Position numbers and translations under genes: made by a program | NCBI GenBank assembly: GCA_036337945.1 | Contig: JAYZDF010000056.1 | Coordinates: forward strand, 1-29,605 | Direction of reading: 5' to 3' | DNA length: 29,605 nt | From: JAYZDF01 sp036337945 | Lineage (GTDB): Bacteria; Myxococcota; Kuafuiibacteriia; Kuafuiibacteriales; Kuafuiibacteriaceae | Notes under the pieces: model-generated | Told to the model about the DNA's origin: nothing | Databases searched by the model: none | Seen by the model: only the letters and a program-made list of their open reading frames with translations | Shown: piece by piece, positions 1-8,241 of the stretch | Position numbering within the stretch: the stretch's first letter is position 1 | How the letters are laid out: every line of letters begins with the position of its first letter

Positions 1-48
1 GCGAACTGCAATCTCTCCTCGGTTCGCTACCAGGACTTTCTTCAGCAT
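1..48 (-). CDS. Biotin carboxylase N-terminus (partial, runs off left edge)
   Basis: Only the first 16 codons are inside the window. Read from the ATG at 48 on the minus strand they give MLKKVLVANRGEIAVR. This is the hallmark N-terminus of the ATP-grasp biotin carboxylases (AccC, and the alpha subunits of propionyl-, methylcrotonyl- and pyruvate carboxylases), where KxLVANRGEIAxR opens the biotin carboxylase N-terminal domain. These enzymes carboxylate biotin with bicarbonate and ATP to feed acyl-CoA or pyruvate carboxylation. Which member it is cannot be told from 16 residues. It lies 120 bp downstream of the thioesterase on the same strand but has its own promoter-like boxes one nucleotide upstream. 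There is no Shine-Dalgarno. Confidence 0.85.
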   Translation of the reverse strand, partial: MLKKVLVANRGEIAVR

Positions 49-85
49 TGTCGCGGGTATATCAGGTCGAGAATATTTGTGCCAC
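49..85 (-). promoter_or_regulatory. Predicted promoter of the biotin carboxylase gene
   Basis: On the minus strand, GTGGCA (85-80) is followed after 18 bp by TATACC (61-56). The ATG starts 7 nt after the -10 box, which predicts a leader of about 1 nt (leaderless mRNA). The box match is moderate. Confidence 0.4.
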
Positions 86-168
86 GACGCAGATAACCAT
101 GATTTCGAAACTCCAAAGTTTACGGGAAACTACGGTAGTAACGTCGACGAAATAAAATTATCTATGTG

Positions 169-672
169 TCAGGAATTATTACGTTCTTGTGATTCTTTCT
201 GAAGAATATCGTTCTTTTTATTCAGGCGTTGTGTTCGACGCTCATTGGCGCGCTGCTGCCTCTGCTCTTCGAGTTCGCTTTGGGGTTGTAGCGGAGGAAC
301 TTTCTGGCGTTCGCCTTTTTCATTTACAGCTACGAATGTCAGGTATGCGCTAGCAGTGTGCTGCTTTATTCCGCTCACGGGATCTTCACTATCTACTCGA
401 ACTCCGATCTCCATCGATGTCCTACCGGCAAAATTGACTTGTGACCTTAGAGTTACGACGTTTCCTAGTTTCGCGCCGCTCAAGAAATGTAACTCATCCA
501 TAGAAGCGGTCACTGCTAAGTTCCCAGCATGTCGCATCGCGGATACAGCAGCACAGATATCGATCCAGGACATGATTGTTCCTCCGAAAACTGTACCAAA
601 CCGATTGGTGTGGGCCGGCAAGACGATTTGTGTCATTTCGACTTTTGAGTCTGAGGGAGTCTTCATTTCCAT
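169..672 (-). CDS. Acyl-CoA thioesterase, hotdog fold (YciA/ACOT type)
   Basis: Predicted to hydrolyse acyl-CoA to free acid and CoA in the cytoplasm. The 167-residue protein carries the family signature near its N-terminus: TNRFGTVFGGTIMSWID (about residues 19-35), matching N-x4-GG-x3-W/K-x-D of YciA-like thioesterases, followed by the hotdog helix and AxxTFVAV strands. About 45 C-terminal residues are highly charged (Q, R, E, K), longer than typical YciA, and probably form an exposed helix. The ATG at 672 is chosen because it lies 10 nt after the proS stop with TAAGG just upstream; a longer in-frame reading would overlap proS by nearly 190 bp. Expression is probably coupled to proS. Substrate chain length is unknown. 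Confidence 0.85.
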   Translation of the reverse strand: MEMKTPSDSKVEMTQIVLPAHTNRFGTVFGGTIMSWIDICAAVSAMRHAGNLAVTASMDELHFLSGAKLGNVVTLRSQVNFAGRTSMEIGVRVDSEDPVSGIKQHTASAYLTFVAVNEKGERQKVPPLQPQSELEEQRQQRANERRTQRLNKKNDILQKESQERNNS

Positions 673-682
673 CAGTGTGACC

Positions 683-2152
683 TTAGTAGGCTTTTGCCCA
701 AACAACGCGCTGTTGGGAAGGGTTGCCAGTGACCAAGCAAACTCCTTCGCCGTCATCAAAGCCTTGCCCTGCAAGCGGAATACATCGAATTGTTGCGCCA
801 CAATCTTGCTTAACTTTGGCCTCGGTCTCCTTTGTTCCATCCCAGTGTGCAAGTACGAACTTATTCTCATCTGATTTCATAAGTTCAACAAATTCATCAT
901 AGCTATCAAGGTGTAGCGTGTTCTCTTCGCGTCGCTTCTTGGCAGCTTCGAAGAGAGAGCTTTGCATAGAAGCCAGTTCTGCTTTAGCGAAATCAACGAA
1001 ACCATTCATTGAGACGGATTGTTTATTTTCTTGGTCGCGACGTTTGTACTCCACAACTTCGTTCTTCAGATCGCGAGGTCCAATGCCTATCCTCATACAG
1101 ACCCCTTTTCGCTCATTTTCATAAAATTTCGCGCCCGGCCGGCCGTCTCTTCCGTCGAATTTAGCAATGACTCCATTTGCATTTAGGTCTTGCTCCAGCT
1201 TTTCACAAGCCGCTTTGACAGCATTGTTTTCCTCTTCATTTTTGCGGTAAAACGGTACGATAATGGCGTGTTGAGGTGCAAGTTTCGGTGGGATGATTAG
1301 GCCATCATCATCCGAGTGTGTCATCACAAGTCCTCCTATAAGACGAGTGGACACTCCCCAAGAAGTTTGCCAGACGTACTCCAAATCTCCGTCTTTATTT
1401 TGGAACTTTACGTCGAAAGCTTTACCGAAATTTTGTCCTAAGTCGTGAGATGTCCCGGCCTGCAGCGCTTTGCCGTCCTGCATCATGGCTTCAATAGTGT
1501 AACTGGCATCAGCACCCGCAAACTTTTCTGTCTCGGATTTCTTGCCGCGAATAACGGGCATTGCCATCCATTCTTCCGCGAAGTCACCATATAGATTTAG
1601 GATTCGGAGAACTTCTTCTTGCGCCTCGTCGTGCGTTGCATGAGCGGTGTGACCTTCTTGCCATAAAAATTCACTGGTACGTAGGAACATTCGGGTTCGC
1701 AACTCCCATCGCATTACGTTTGCCCATTGGTTGATGAGCAAGGGAAGGTCGCGCCAAGATTGAATCCACTGACTGTAGAAATGACCAATGACTGTTTCTG
1801 AGGTTGGTCGAATCACGTACGGTTCTTCTAGCTGTTCGCCACCTGCTACTGTGACTACGGCAAGTTCTGGCGAGAACCCCTCGACGTGCTCAGCTTCTTT
1901 CTTGATAAAGGATTCTGGAATCAGCATTGGAAAGTATGCATTGACGTGCCCAGTCGCTTTGAATTGCCGGTCGAGCTCGCGTTGAATATTTTCCCAAATT
2001 GCGTAGCCGTTTGGTTTGATGACCATGCATCCTTTGACGATCCCGGCAACTTCTGCCAGCCCACCCTCTCGGACAATGTCCTGATACCAATCAGCGTAGC
2101 TGGTCGATCTTGGGGTTATTCGGGATAAGTCTGCGCCGGATTTTTTGTTCAT
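683..2152 (-). CDS. proS: Prolyl-tRNA synthetase, short archaeal/eukaryotic-type
   Basis: Charges tRNA-Pro with proline in the cytoplasm. At 489 residues it lacks the large editing insertion of the E. coli-type enzyme. Visible features are the class II catalytic core with RPTSE (residues 115-119), motif 2 with FLRTSEFLWQEGHTAHAT (about 156-173, the hallmark of archaeal-type ProRS), motif 3 around GVSTRLIGGLVMTHSDDDG, a HGTP anticodon-binding domain starting near LAPQHAIIVPF, and a C-terminal zinc-like domain ending in the conserved aromatic terminus WAKAY. The ATG at 2152 has no Shine-Dalgarno but lies just downstream of a promoter. It is first in an operon with the thioesterase. It diverges from the Wzy-like gene across a 97-bp region. 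Confidence 0.97.
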   Translation of the reverse strand: MNKKSGADLSRITPRSTSYADWYQDIVREGGLAEVAGIVKGCMVIKPNGYAIWENIQRELDRQFKATGHVNAYFPMLIPESFIKKEAEHVEGFSPELAVVTVAGGEQLEEPYVIRPTSETVIGHFYSQWIQSWRDLPLLINQWANVMRWELRTRMFLRTSEFLWQEGHTAHATHDEAQEEVLRILNLYGDFAEEWMAMPVIRGKKSETEKFAGADASYTIEAMMQDGKALQAGTSHDLGQNFGKAFDVKFQNKDGDLEYVWQTSWGVSTRLIGGLVMTHSDDDGLIIPPKLAPQHAIIVPFYRKNEEENNAVKAACEKLEQDLNANGVIAKFDGRDGRPGAKFYENERKGVCMRIGIGPRDLKNEVVEYKRRDQENKQSVSMNGFVDFAKAELASMQSSLFEAAKKRREENTLHLDSYDEFVELMKSDENKFVLAHWDGTKETEAKVKQDCGATIRCIPLAGQGFDDGEGVCLVTGNPSQQRVVWAKAY

Positions 2153-2154
2153 GA

Positions 2155-2190
2155 CGGCTGCGAATTAGCTTGAACGTACAGATCGAGCAA
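2155..2190 (-). promoter_or_regulatory. Predicted promoter of proS
   Basis: On the minus strand, TTGCTC (2190-2185), 17 bp, then TAATTC (2167-2162). The ATG at 2152 follows the -10 box by 9 nt, implying a leader of about 3 nt. The same -35 hexamer is used upstream of the GHKL operon at 4158. Confidence 0.45.
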
Positions 2191-2210
2191 GCCCGAAAGT
2201 AGGTCAAAGG

Positions 2211-2247
2211 CTGGCAATCGCACTCGAGATTGGTCACAATGACGATA
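2211..2247 (+). promoter_or_regulatory. Predicted promoter of the Wzy-like gene
   Basis: CTGGCA (2211-2216), 18 bp, CACAAT (2235-2240). The ATG at 2250 lies 9 nt after the -10 box and no Shine-Dalgarno is seen. The boxes each match consensus at four of six bases. Confidence 0.35.
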
Positions 2248-2249
2248 TC

Positions 2250-4049
2250 ATGTGGTCTGTCATCTTTCTCCTCGGAGTTCTCGTGATGATGGTGAAGTCT
2301 CTTCGCGAGGCGATTTATGCGGCGATGACCGCTGGCTACGTCTATTACTGCATTCCGATGCGCGAGTTTTTCATGCCTGAGGCTCCGTATCAGGCCGCTT
2401 TTTGGGCGATTGCTGCGGTATTATCATTACGCTACGGCTCTAGCCTCTCGAAATGGTCTTCACAGGAAATTCTAGATGTATCTAAGAATGCAATAACTCG
2501 ATGTTTGGATGAGTTCGGACCGACCCTTGAGCAAGCCGTTTTTACTTCGGTCGTGAGACGATTGCCCGAATATGATAGCGAAAGGCAGTTTGTGGCCCAG
2601 GTTGAAAACCCCGTTCTGGCTTCAATTCGAGAACGAGTGCCGTCCGTTGTTCGCGGCTTTGCTGAGAAAACGGCGACCGCACTTTTTCGTGAGGTTCGTC
2701 AGGAGCTCACGTCCAAAGCCCAGGATGCGGTGGCTACGCTTCATGATGCATCCGAATCTCAGTGGCGAAGCGTACTAAAGCAAAGGGTATCTCCTGATCT
2801 AGAAACAATAATAAATTCTGCACTTGAACGGAACGTGAATGAACATTTAGCCGTTGATGCAGCCGTCAAAGCCATCGAGGACGCAGAGGAGCAGGGCAAC
2901 GATGAAATGGGAGATATGCCTAAGCCGTCTCACCCAATTATCGCAACGTTGAAGAACTCTGGTTTCTGGATGTTTGTAGGCTTCACCTTGATGACCATCG
3001 TTGGTGCTCAACTTTCTGTTCACCGTCCGGGATCGGCGCAAGTAAAAGTGCAAACTTGTATCCTTCTCTTTATTCCGGTCATTGGAATCCTCTTTGCTGT
3101 AAGGAATGACCGCCATTTCATGCTGTTCACTTGGGCTTGGATGTTCGGTGTATGGCACTTGTCCGCTTCCGCGGCACGTAAGTGGGTGACCTATGGAGGT
3201 CGAATCGACGATGTCGGTGGGCAAGGAGGTGAAGCAAACTTCTTAGGAGCAATCATTGTCATGGTTGCTCCGATCTCTTTCTCAATGTTGATGAACGAAA
3301 GGACCGCGAATCTACGTCGAATGGGTTATGTCGCGGCTGCAGGTTATGTACTTGGTATATTGGCTTGTGGCTCGCGCGGAGCAATGTGTGCTTTTATTGG
3401 ACAAATGGGATACTGGCTGATGCACACAGGTAAAAAAGCAAAGGCGTACGCGCTCGCGCTCGTTGCCGTTGCTATTTTTATTGCCGTAGCACCTCCAGAA
3501 TTTATGGCTCGTATGGCCACTATTATTGAGCCGAAAGGAAGTGGATTTTCGAAGCCCAAGGTAGAAGAATCAAAGCGGGAACGTCAATTGTTGTGGGCCC
3601 TTGCTGTGGATGTCTTCAAAGAGAATCCGGTTGTAGGTGTTGGGCCTCAACAATACACGCACTACTCTGCTGTTCGATTGCCGCAGCTCACCGGTGCCTA
3701 CAGTGGCCGACCTGGACTCATGACGCACAATTCATGGCTGCAAATTTTATCAGAGTACGGCATTATCGGTTCGTTCTTTTATATAGGCGGATATTTTTGG
3801 TCGATCTTTTGTTTCCGCCGCGCCCGGAAAAAATTAAAGGACTTTGCGGAGCAAGCCTGGTTTCGTTCGTATTGTCTTGGCTTTGAAGCTGGCGGTCTCG
3901 GAGCTGCCATGGCTATGACGTTTAGCTCCTTTCAATGGCTTGATTTTATCTTTTGGTATATCGTGTTTGGACCACTCACGTACGCGATTGCCTGCGAAAC
4001 GAGAGCGCGCTTAGACTGGCTCACTCCTTTATCGCGGTCCGCTACGTGA
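2250..4049 (+). CDS. O-antigen ligase/polymerase-like (Wzy/WaaL superfamily) membrane protein
   Basis: A 599-residue polytopic inner-membrane protein, probably transferring or polymerising undecaprenyl-linked glycans. Three N-terminal hydrophobic segments (to about residue 68) are followed by a soluble, charged, helix-rich stretch (about 70-235), then some eight further membrane segments. Family marks in the second half are SRGA (near 375, the conserved Arg), VVGVGPQQY, and the periplasmic loop motif THNSWLQILSEYGIIG (about 491-506), the H/N-x-L-x4-E-x-G pattern of the Wzy_C/O-antigen ligase domain. No glycosyltransferase cluster surrounds it, so the substrate cannot be named; the exosortase-associated O-glycosylation ligases are a possible relative. 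The soluble insertion between TM3 and TM4 is unusual. Confidence 0.8.
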   Translation: MWSVIFLLGVLVMMVKSLREAIYAAMTAGYVYYCIPMREFFMPEAPYQAAFWAIAAVLSLRYGSSLSKWSSQEILDVSKNAITRCLDEFGPTLEQAVFTSVVRRLPEYDSERQFVAQVENPVLASIRERVPSVVRGFAEKTATALFREVRQELTSKAQDAVATLHDASESQWRSVLKQRVSPDLETIINSALERNVNEHLAVDAAVKAIEDAEEQGNDEMGDMPKPSHPIIATLKNSGFWMFVGFTLMTIVGAQLSVHRPGSAQVKVQTCILLFIPVIGILFAVRNDRHFMLFTWAWMFGVWHLSASAARKWVTYGGRIDDVGGQGGEANFLGAIIVMVAPISFSMLMNERTANLRRMGYVAAAGYVLGILACGSRGAMCAFIGQMGYWLMHTGKKAKAYALALVAVAIFIAVAPPEFMARMATIIEPKGSGFSKPKVEESKRERQLLWALAVDVFKENPVVGVGPQQYTHYSAVRLPQLTGAYSGRPGLMTHNSWLQILSEYGIIGSFFYIGGYFWSIFCFRRARKKLKDFAEQAWFRSYCLGFEAGGLGAAMAMTFSSFQWLDFIFWYIVFGPLTYAIACETRARLDWLTPLSRSAT

Positions 4050-4157
4050 CCGCCGTTACCCGCCGAAACAATAAAGATGTGTCCAGTAAGGATATGATAT
4101 TATTGCTCTTTATCTGTTCTGTTCGGCTTCTTTATTCTCGCTGTAATGAGATTACTT

Positions 4158-4193
4158 TTGCTCAAATTGAGTGAATCCTCTATTATAAAAATG
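4158..4193 (+). promoter_or_regulatory. Predicted sigma70 promoter of the GHKL operon, leaderless
   Basis: TTGCTC (4158-4163), exactly 17 bp, TATTAT (4181-4186). The predicted transcription start, 7 nt after the -10 box, coincides with the GTG start codon at 4193. No Shine-Dalgarno is present, and an in-frame stop at 4172-4174 prevents any useful upstream extension. An out-of-frame ATG begins two bases earlier at 4191. Confidence 0.6.
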
Positions 4194-6364
4194 TGTCGGA
4201 AATCGTTAGCGGGCAGAAATTTTCCGTAGATATTTCTGGCCTTCTTGAAGCGCTAACAGAACAATTTCCCGAGCCTCTTCTCTGCGTCCGGGAACTCATT
4301 CAAAATGCGGCCGACGCCGGTGCGCAAAAAATTACCGTCGATGTTGCCTACGATGGTGATCGTCAATTGCTTCGGCTTTCGGTCACTGATGATGGGCGAG
4401 GCATGAGCAGCAGTGATATCGAAGCCTATCTCACGATCGGATTTTCCGATAAAAATAAGGACATTCACAGAGGTCGCTTCGGAATCGGAAAGCTTTCTCC
4501 CTATGCACTTGGAATAGTTCGAATGGTCGTTGAGACCTGCGACGGCCACTTTGCTCGACGAATAACATTTTCGTCGGATGGGTCAGGGGCAATCCGAGAG
4601 ATCGCCCCAAGGGCCCGAGGAACGGTCGTCCGTGTATACAAACGTTGCGAAAGAGAGGTTGCGGAAGATCTAGCTACTCGAACCACACAACTGGTGAGTA
4701 CGCAGTGTGGTTCGCTATCTATACCCCTCTACGTCAACGGCATAAACGTTAATCGAGATATTGGTTTACCAACGAATTATTCCTTACGCTTTAATTCCCC
4801 TGTTTGTTCTGGTGAGCTTGGTATTCAATCCGAACCAATTCGACTTTTAATGGGAGGAAGTATTGTTCTTGAGTCCGGAGCTCCAATTCTTGGTCCTTCC
4901 ATATCGTACGTCTTAGATTCTTCGCGACTTTCTCCGACCTTATCCAGGAATGCTGTCCGTCGGGATAATGAATTTGAAACCTTACTTCGTGAAGCTCAAA
5001 GCCAATTACCAGCACTGACAGAGCAGGTAGCGAAGCAGCTTGCGGATAACGTGACGGAACTCCGGACAAAAGGGAAGTCGATTGAACGTGAGCTTTCGCT
5101 GACGGACCGTGCAGCTCTTGAGTGGCTTCGGGGTCAACTACTCGACCCCGAGAACGAAGCTCCGCTACAGAGCATAAAGCAAGCTCCTGTTTTAGAAACT
5201 GCAGATGGAAATTTAGTATCTCTTGAATCGCTTGTTCAAGTCATACGCAAAGATGGACGCTTACCTATTTCCCGCGTGCCTCGAACGAAAGAAGAAATTG
5301 GTGGATTTGTTGATCGGGGCGTACCCGTACTACTCCTATATCGAGATCTCGAAGATTTTCTAGAGAAACAAAAAATACCTTGTATTGAGGTGGACGGTCA
5401 GGATGACGGAGTCGAGGTCGAACCTCAGGTATGGAGCCGCGGCGAAGCTGCGCTTGCAAGACGCATTTTGCCATCATCACGACCTAACAAGGGTGCAACG
5501 TTTGTGAGAGTAGCCGCGATTGCGTGCAGCATTTTCGCAGTAGCAATGCTCTGGTATACATTTGATTCGCAGAGCCGACGTTTTGGTGAAGAACCGACTG
5601 CTCAAGTTAAACTGCACAAGAAAAAGCACGAAATCGTAGATATTGAAGAGTCTCTTGAGGTTCACATTCCCGCGGAGAGCATACGAGAGTCGCGCAATGC
5701 ATCGGTTAACGCCGCTATGATACGACCCCCCTCGAAAGCAACGAAGAGAAATCAGGTATTGACCATTTTAGCCGCGATAATTGCTGTTCTTTCTGGAACC
5801 GCTGGTTTTGGCGTCCTTTACCGTTCTTATCGACGTCGACGAGCTCCTATCACCTGGGTGCAAGAGGAGATTGGTACTCCTCTAACAGCGGGGGCTACCG
5901 CCCAACGTCGATGGGATATTGTTCATAGAGCATTGCTACATCCCATCGACTTCTTTATTGCTCGAACTTGGTCTGTCAGATCCGCAGGCCAGAAGTCACT
6001 CTCTGCCTCTTCAAAACTCGCGCACTATCGCGAACTTACAGGCGAATCGATTATTCGTTCGGGAGTTAGGCTTCAGCTCGATCTGTTGCAGATTGGGTTC
6101 GTTGATTTGGTGTCGACAGTGGGAGAACCACATGACGGCCGAGTGCTTCTCATGCGTGATCGAAAAGTACTTCTCAACCGCAACCATCCTACCGTCCGCG
6201 ACTTAATTGAGGTTGCATCTATTGATGAAGATCGAGCACGGATTCTTTTAGACATCCTACTGGCCACAGACCCTCATTTGTCGAAAGAAACTGATCCCAG
6301 ACAGGTCGAGTGGGATTTACTCAATCGAGCAGAAAAGTATCTTGAGGGCAAAAAAGTTTCATGA
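4193..6364 (+). CDS. Membrane-anchored GHKL (Hsp90-like) ATPase with degenerate peptidase-like C-terminus
   Basis: 723 residues. The N-terminal Bergerat ATP-binding fold is complete: N-box RELIQNAADAG (33-43, catalytic-type Glu34 and Asn38), G1 DDGRGM (66-71), G2 GRFGIGKLS (94-102). An Hsp90-middle-like motif LSPTLSRNAVRRD follows. A third region (about 335-400) resembles one in the downstream protein. Two hydrophobic helices (about 437-455 and 521-543), flanked by SRPNKG and RSYRRRR, suggest a hairpin anchor with both ends cytoplasmic and about 65 residues outside. The C-terminal domain carries LLNRNHPTVRDL and ARILLDILLATDPHLS, which align with the metallopeptidase domain of the next gene but lack the zinc ligands. 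No histidine-kinase H-box or receiver is seen. The start is GTG, with no RBS. The stop overlaps the next start (ATGA). Function is not known. Confidence 0.85.
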   Translation: MSEIVSGQKFSVDISGLLEALTEQFPEPLLCVRELIQNAADAGAQKITVDVAYDGDRQLLRLSVTDDGRGMSSSDIEAYLTIGFSDKNKDIHRGRFGIGKLSPYALGIVRMVVETCDGHFARRITFSSDGSGAIREIAPRARGTVVRVYKRCEREVAEDLATRTTQLVSTQCGSLSIPLYVNGINVNRDIGLPTNYSLRFNSPVCSGELGIQSEPIRLLMGGSIVLESGAPILGPSISYVLDSSRLSPTLSRNAVRRDNEFETLLREAQSQLPALTEQVAKQLADNVTELRTKGKSIERELSLTDRAALEWLRGQLLDPENEAPLQSIKQAPVLETADGNLVSLESLVQVIRKDGRLPISRVPRTKEEIGGFVDRGVPVLLLYRDLEDFLEKQKIPCIEVDGQDDGVEVEPQVWSRGEAALARRILPSSRPNKGATFVRVAAIACSIFAVAMLWYTFDSQSRRFGEEPTAQVKLHKKKHEIVDIEESLEVHIPAESIRESRNASVNAAMIRPPSKATKRNQVLTILAAIIAVLSGTAGFGVLYRSYRRRRAPITWVQEEIGTPLTAGATAQRRWDIVHRALLHPIDFFIARTWSVRSAGQKSLSASSKLAHYRELTGESIIRSGVRLQLDLLQIGFVDLVSTVGEPHDGRVLLMRDRKVLLNRNHPTVRDLIEVASIDEDRARILLDILLATDPHLSKETDPRQVEWDLLNRAEKYLEGKKVS

Positions 6365-8241
6365 GTAAGGCAGAGTCTAGCGAAAAAGATGCCCGTCCAG
6401 ACGATCTAACGGGAGAGTTTGAACTGATAAACGTAGAGCATCCAACCAAGGACGCTCTTTCTCCTAAATCATTCATTGCCGAAGCTCATGAAACAAAGCC
6501 TTTGTATCGCGCAGATCCGGATCGAATACTTCGTGTTTTAGCAGCGAATCAGTTTGAGGACCCGTTTCTCGCTTTTCGCGAATTATACGCGAATGCACTT
6601 GATAGTACCCGCGGAGTTGATGATGCAAAAATAGAGATTGCAGTCACGGGAACACAGGTTTGTTTTTCTGATAATGGAACAGGTTTTGACGATGAAGCAA
6701 TCATTGCGCTCACAACCTTGGGCGCCTCAACGAGGCGGGGGCAGGACGCGATTGGTCGATTTGGTATTGGCTTTGCGTCCATATTTGACCCAGCCTTGGG
6801 GGTTCGACAAGTAGAAGTTCTGGCCAGCCGTCCAGGTAGAGACGCTTCTATTAATATTATATTTAAGCCTGATGTTGGAGGCGGCGTTTCCATTGAAACG
6901 ACAGAAAACTCTAAACGAAAACAGATTGGTAGCAGAGTTACAATTATATTTGACCCCGCTCGTGCGCCGGAGGACCGCGTGACTCAAGTTGTTGCGGTGT
7001 TGGAGACTCACGCCGCTTATTCAGGCGTTGCTACTACCGTCAACAATCGCAAACTTGGAAAAAGTTTGAGTGAGTACGTCAAGTCACATTTACAGGCTGC
7101 CGACTTAGGCCATGCAGAACGAGAGCTCATAGCAGCATCGGCAGTGAGGGGCCCCGTAGGTGTTGCTGCAATTGATCCAACAAAACGAGAAGCTGTTTTT
7201 CGCGCTTATCAAAAAGGCCTCTACGTTGGTGAAATAACAATAAAACGCCCGACGGGTCAGCCGTGGATCCGCGGAGTCTTTGGTGCAGTCCATGCTGAAG
7301 GACTAGATCTTGTTGCGAGCCGAAACGCATTTGTAGAAAACGATGCCTACCAACGTTTTCGAGGTGAGCTGCGGCGCCTGGCTTTCGAGGCTTCGTACCG
7401 AATTGTTCGATCCTATGAAGCTCGCATGGGCGCATACCCTAGAGTTATTCTGCTGGACGCAATTCGCCGCGGATTAAGAACGACCACCCCGGAAGGATTA
7501 TTGGTTGGTTCGGACGACTTATTTACTTCCGCCGTGATTCGTTCGCCGCTTTTTCGTATTTGGGGCGGCCAAGAGAGGTATTCCTTCGAAGAGCTGGTCA
7601 CATTTAGAGAGAGAGGTAAATTTCGAGCGCTTCCATATCGTCCGAGTCTTAAGGACCAGCGAAAAGGTAAGATATTTCGGGCGGATGATTCTCTAGAACG
7701 TGATATTTTCCGGCGTTTATCTGGTATGACGGAAATGCCGGCCGCTGCTCGTGCCGAGGAGATTTCTAAACCTGGTTTTATATCACGATTGATCGACCGA
7801 ACAATATCAGGACCAAAAGCGGAATATTCTCTTTTTCAAAAGCAAGTTGCACCCGAATTTGTTCCGGTCGAGATTCGAAGCATCATCGCTTCGTTGAATG
7901 ATTTTTTGGCGACAGAAGAAGTATTATTAGCGTTTGCTCGGCTGATGCCCGGCGATCTACCAACGCTTGGTTATGGCATGTCTCGCAACGTCTTCGGTCC
8001 TGTTGCGGCGTATTGTGCTGGGGAAATTCGTTTTAACATTAAGCATCGCACGTTACGTCGACTAGCGAAAAAGAACCGCCCTGAGCTTGCCGCTCGTGCA
8101 CTTTTACCAGTACTGGCTCACGAGCTTGCTCATGTTTGTCACGAACTTCATGATTTAGATTTCTATCGTACGTCTCGTACTTTACTTCGTGCTTTGGTCG
8201 TAGCGGCCGCAAAAAGTGACAACCGAAGGCTTACCGGGTAG
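6361..8241 (+). CDS. GHKL (Hsp90-like) ATPase fused to HExxHxxxxxH metallopeptidase domain
   Basis: 626 residues, no signal peptide or membrane segment, translationally coupled to the preceding gene by a 4-bp ATGA overlap. After an acidic N-terminal extension (1-45) comes a Bergerat fold: N-box RELYANALDS (73-82), G1 DNGTGF (104-109), G2 GRFGIGF (132-138). An SRNAFVEND motif near 320 corresponds to the SRNAVRRD of the partner. The C-terminus has HELAHVCHELHDLDFY with His587, Glu588, His591 and His597, a HExxHxxxxxH pattern as in YgjP/SprT/WLM-type zinc peptidases, preceded by IRFNIKHRTLRRL. Such a protein could couple ATP-driven conformational change to proteolysis; this is inference. Its 3' end overlaps the convergent lipoprotein gene by 11 bp. 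Confidence 0.88.
   Translation: MSKAESSEKDARPDDLTGEFELINVEHPTKDALSPKSFIAEAHETKPLYRADPDRILRVLAANQFEDPFLAFRELYANALDSTRGVDDAKIEIAVTGTQVCFSDNGTGFDDEAIIALTTLGASTRRGQDAIGRFGIGFASIFDPALGVRQVEVLASRPGRDASINIIFKPDVGGGVSIETTENSKRKQIGSRVTIIFDPARAPEDRVTQVVAVLETHAAYSGVATTVNNRKLGKSLSEYVKSHLQAADLGHAERELIAASAVRGPVGVAAIDPTKREAVFRAYQKGLYVGEITIKRPTGQPWIRGVFGAVHAEGLDLVASRNAFVENDAYQRFRGELRRLAFEASYRIVRSYEARMGAYPRVILLDAIRRGLRTTTPEGLLVGSDDLFTSAVIRSPLFRIWGGQERYSFEELVTFRERGKFRALPYRPSLKDQRKGKIFRADDSLERDIFRRLSGMTEMPAAARAEEISKPGFISRLIDRTISGPKAEYSLFQKQVAPEFVPVEIRSIIASLNDFLATEEVLLAFARLMPGDLPTLGYGMSRNVFGPVAAYCAGEIRFNIKHRTLRRLAKKNRPELAARALLPVLAHELAHVCHELHDLDFYRTSRTLLRALVVAAAKSDNRRLTG

Noticed and set aside
245..874. 209-codon plus-strand frame opposite the thioesterase
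   Set aside because: Antisense shadow; the minus-strand thioesterase and proS explain the region completely.
4193..6364. Sensor histidine kinase interpretation of the first GHKL protein
   Set aside because: No dimerisation/phosphoacceptor H-box precedes the ATPase domain, which is N-terminal as in Hsp90/MutL-type proteins.
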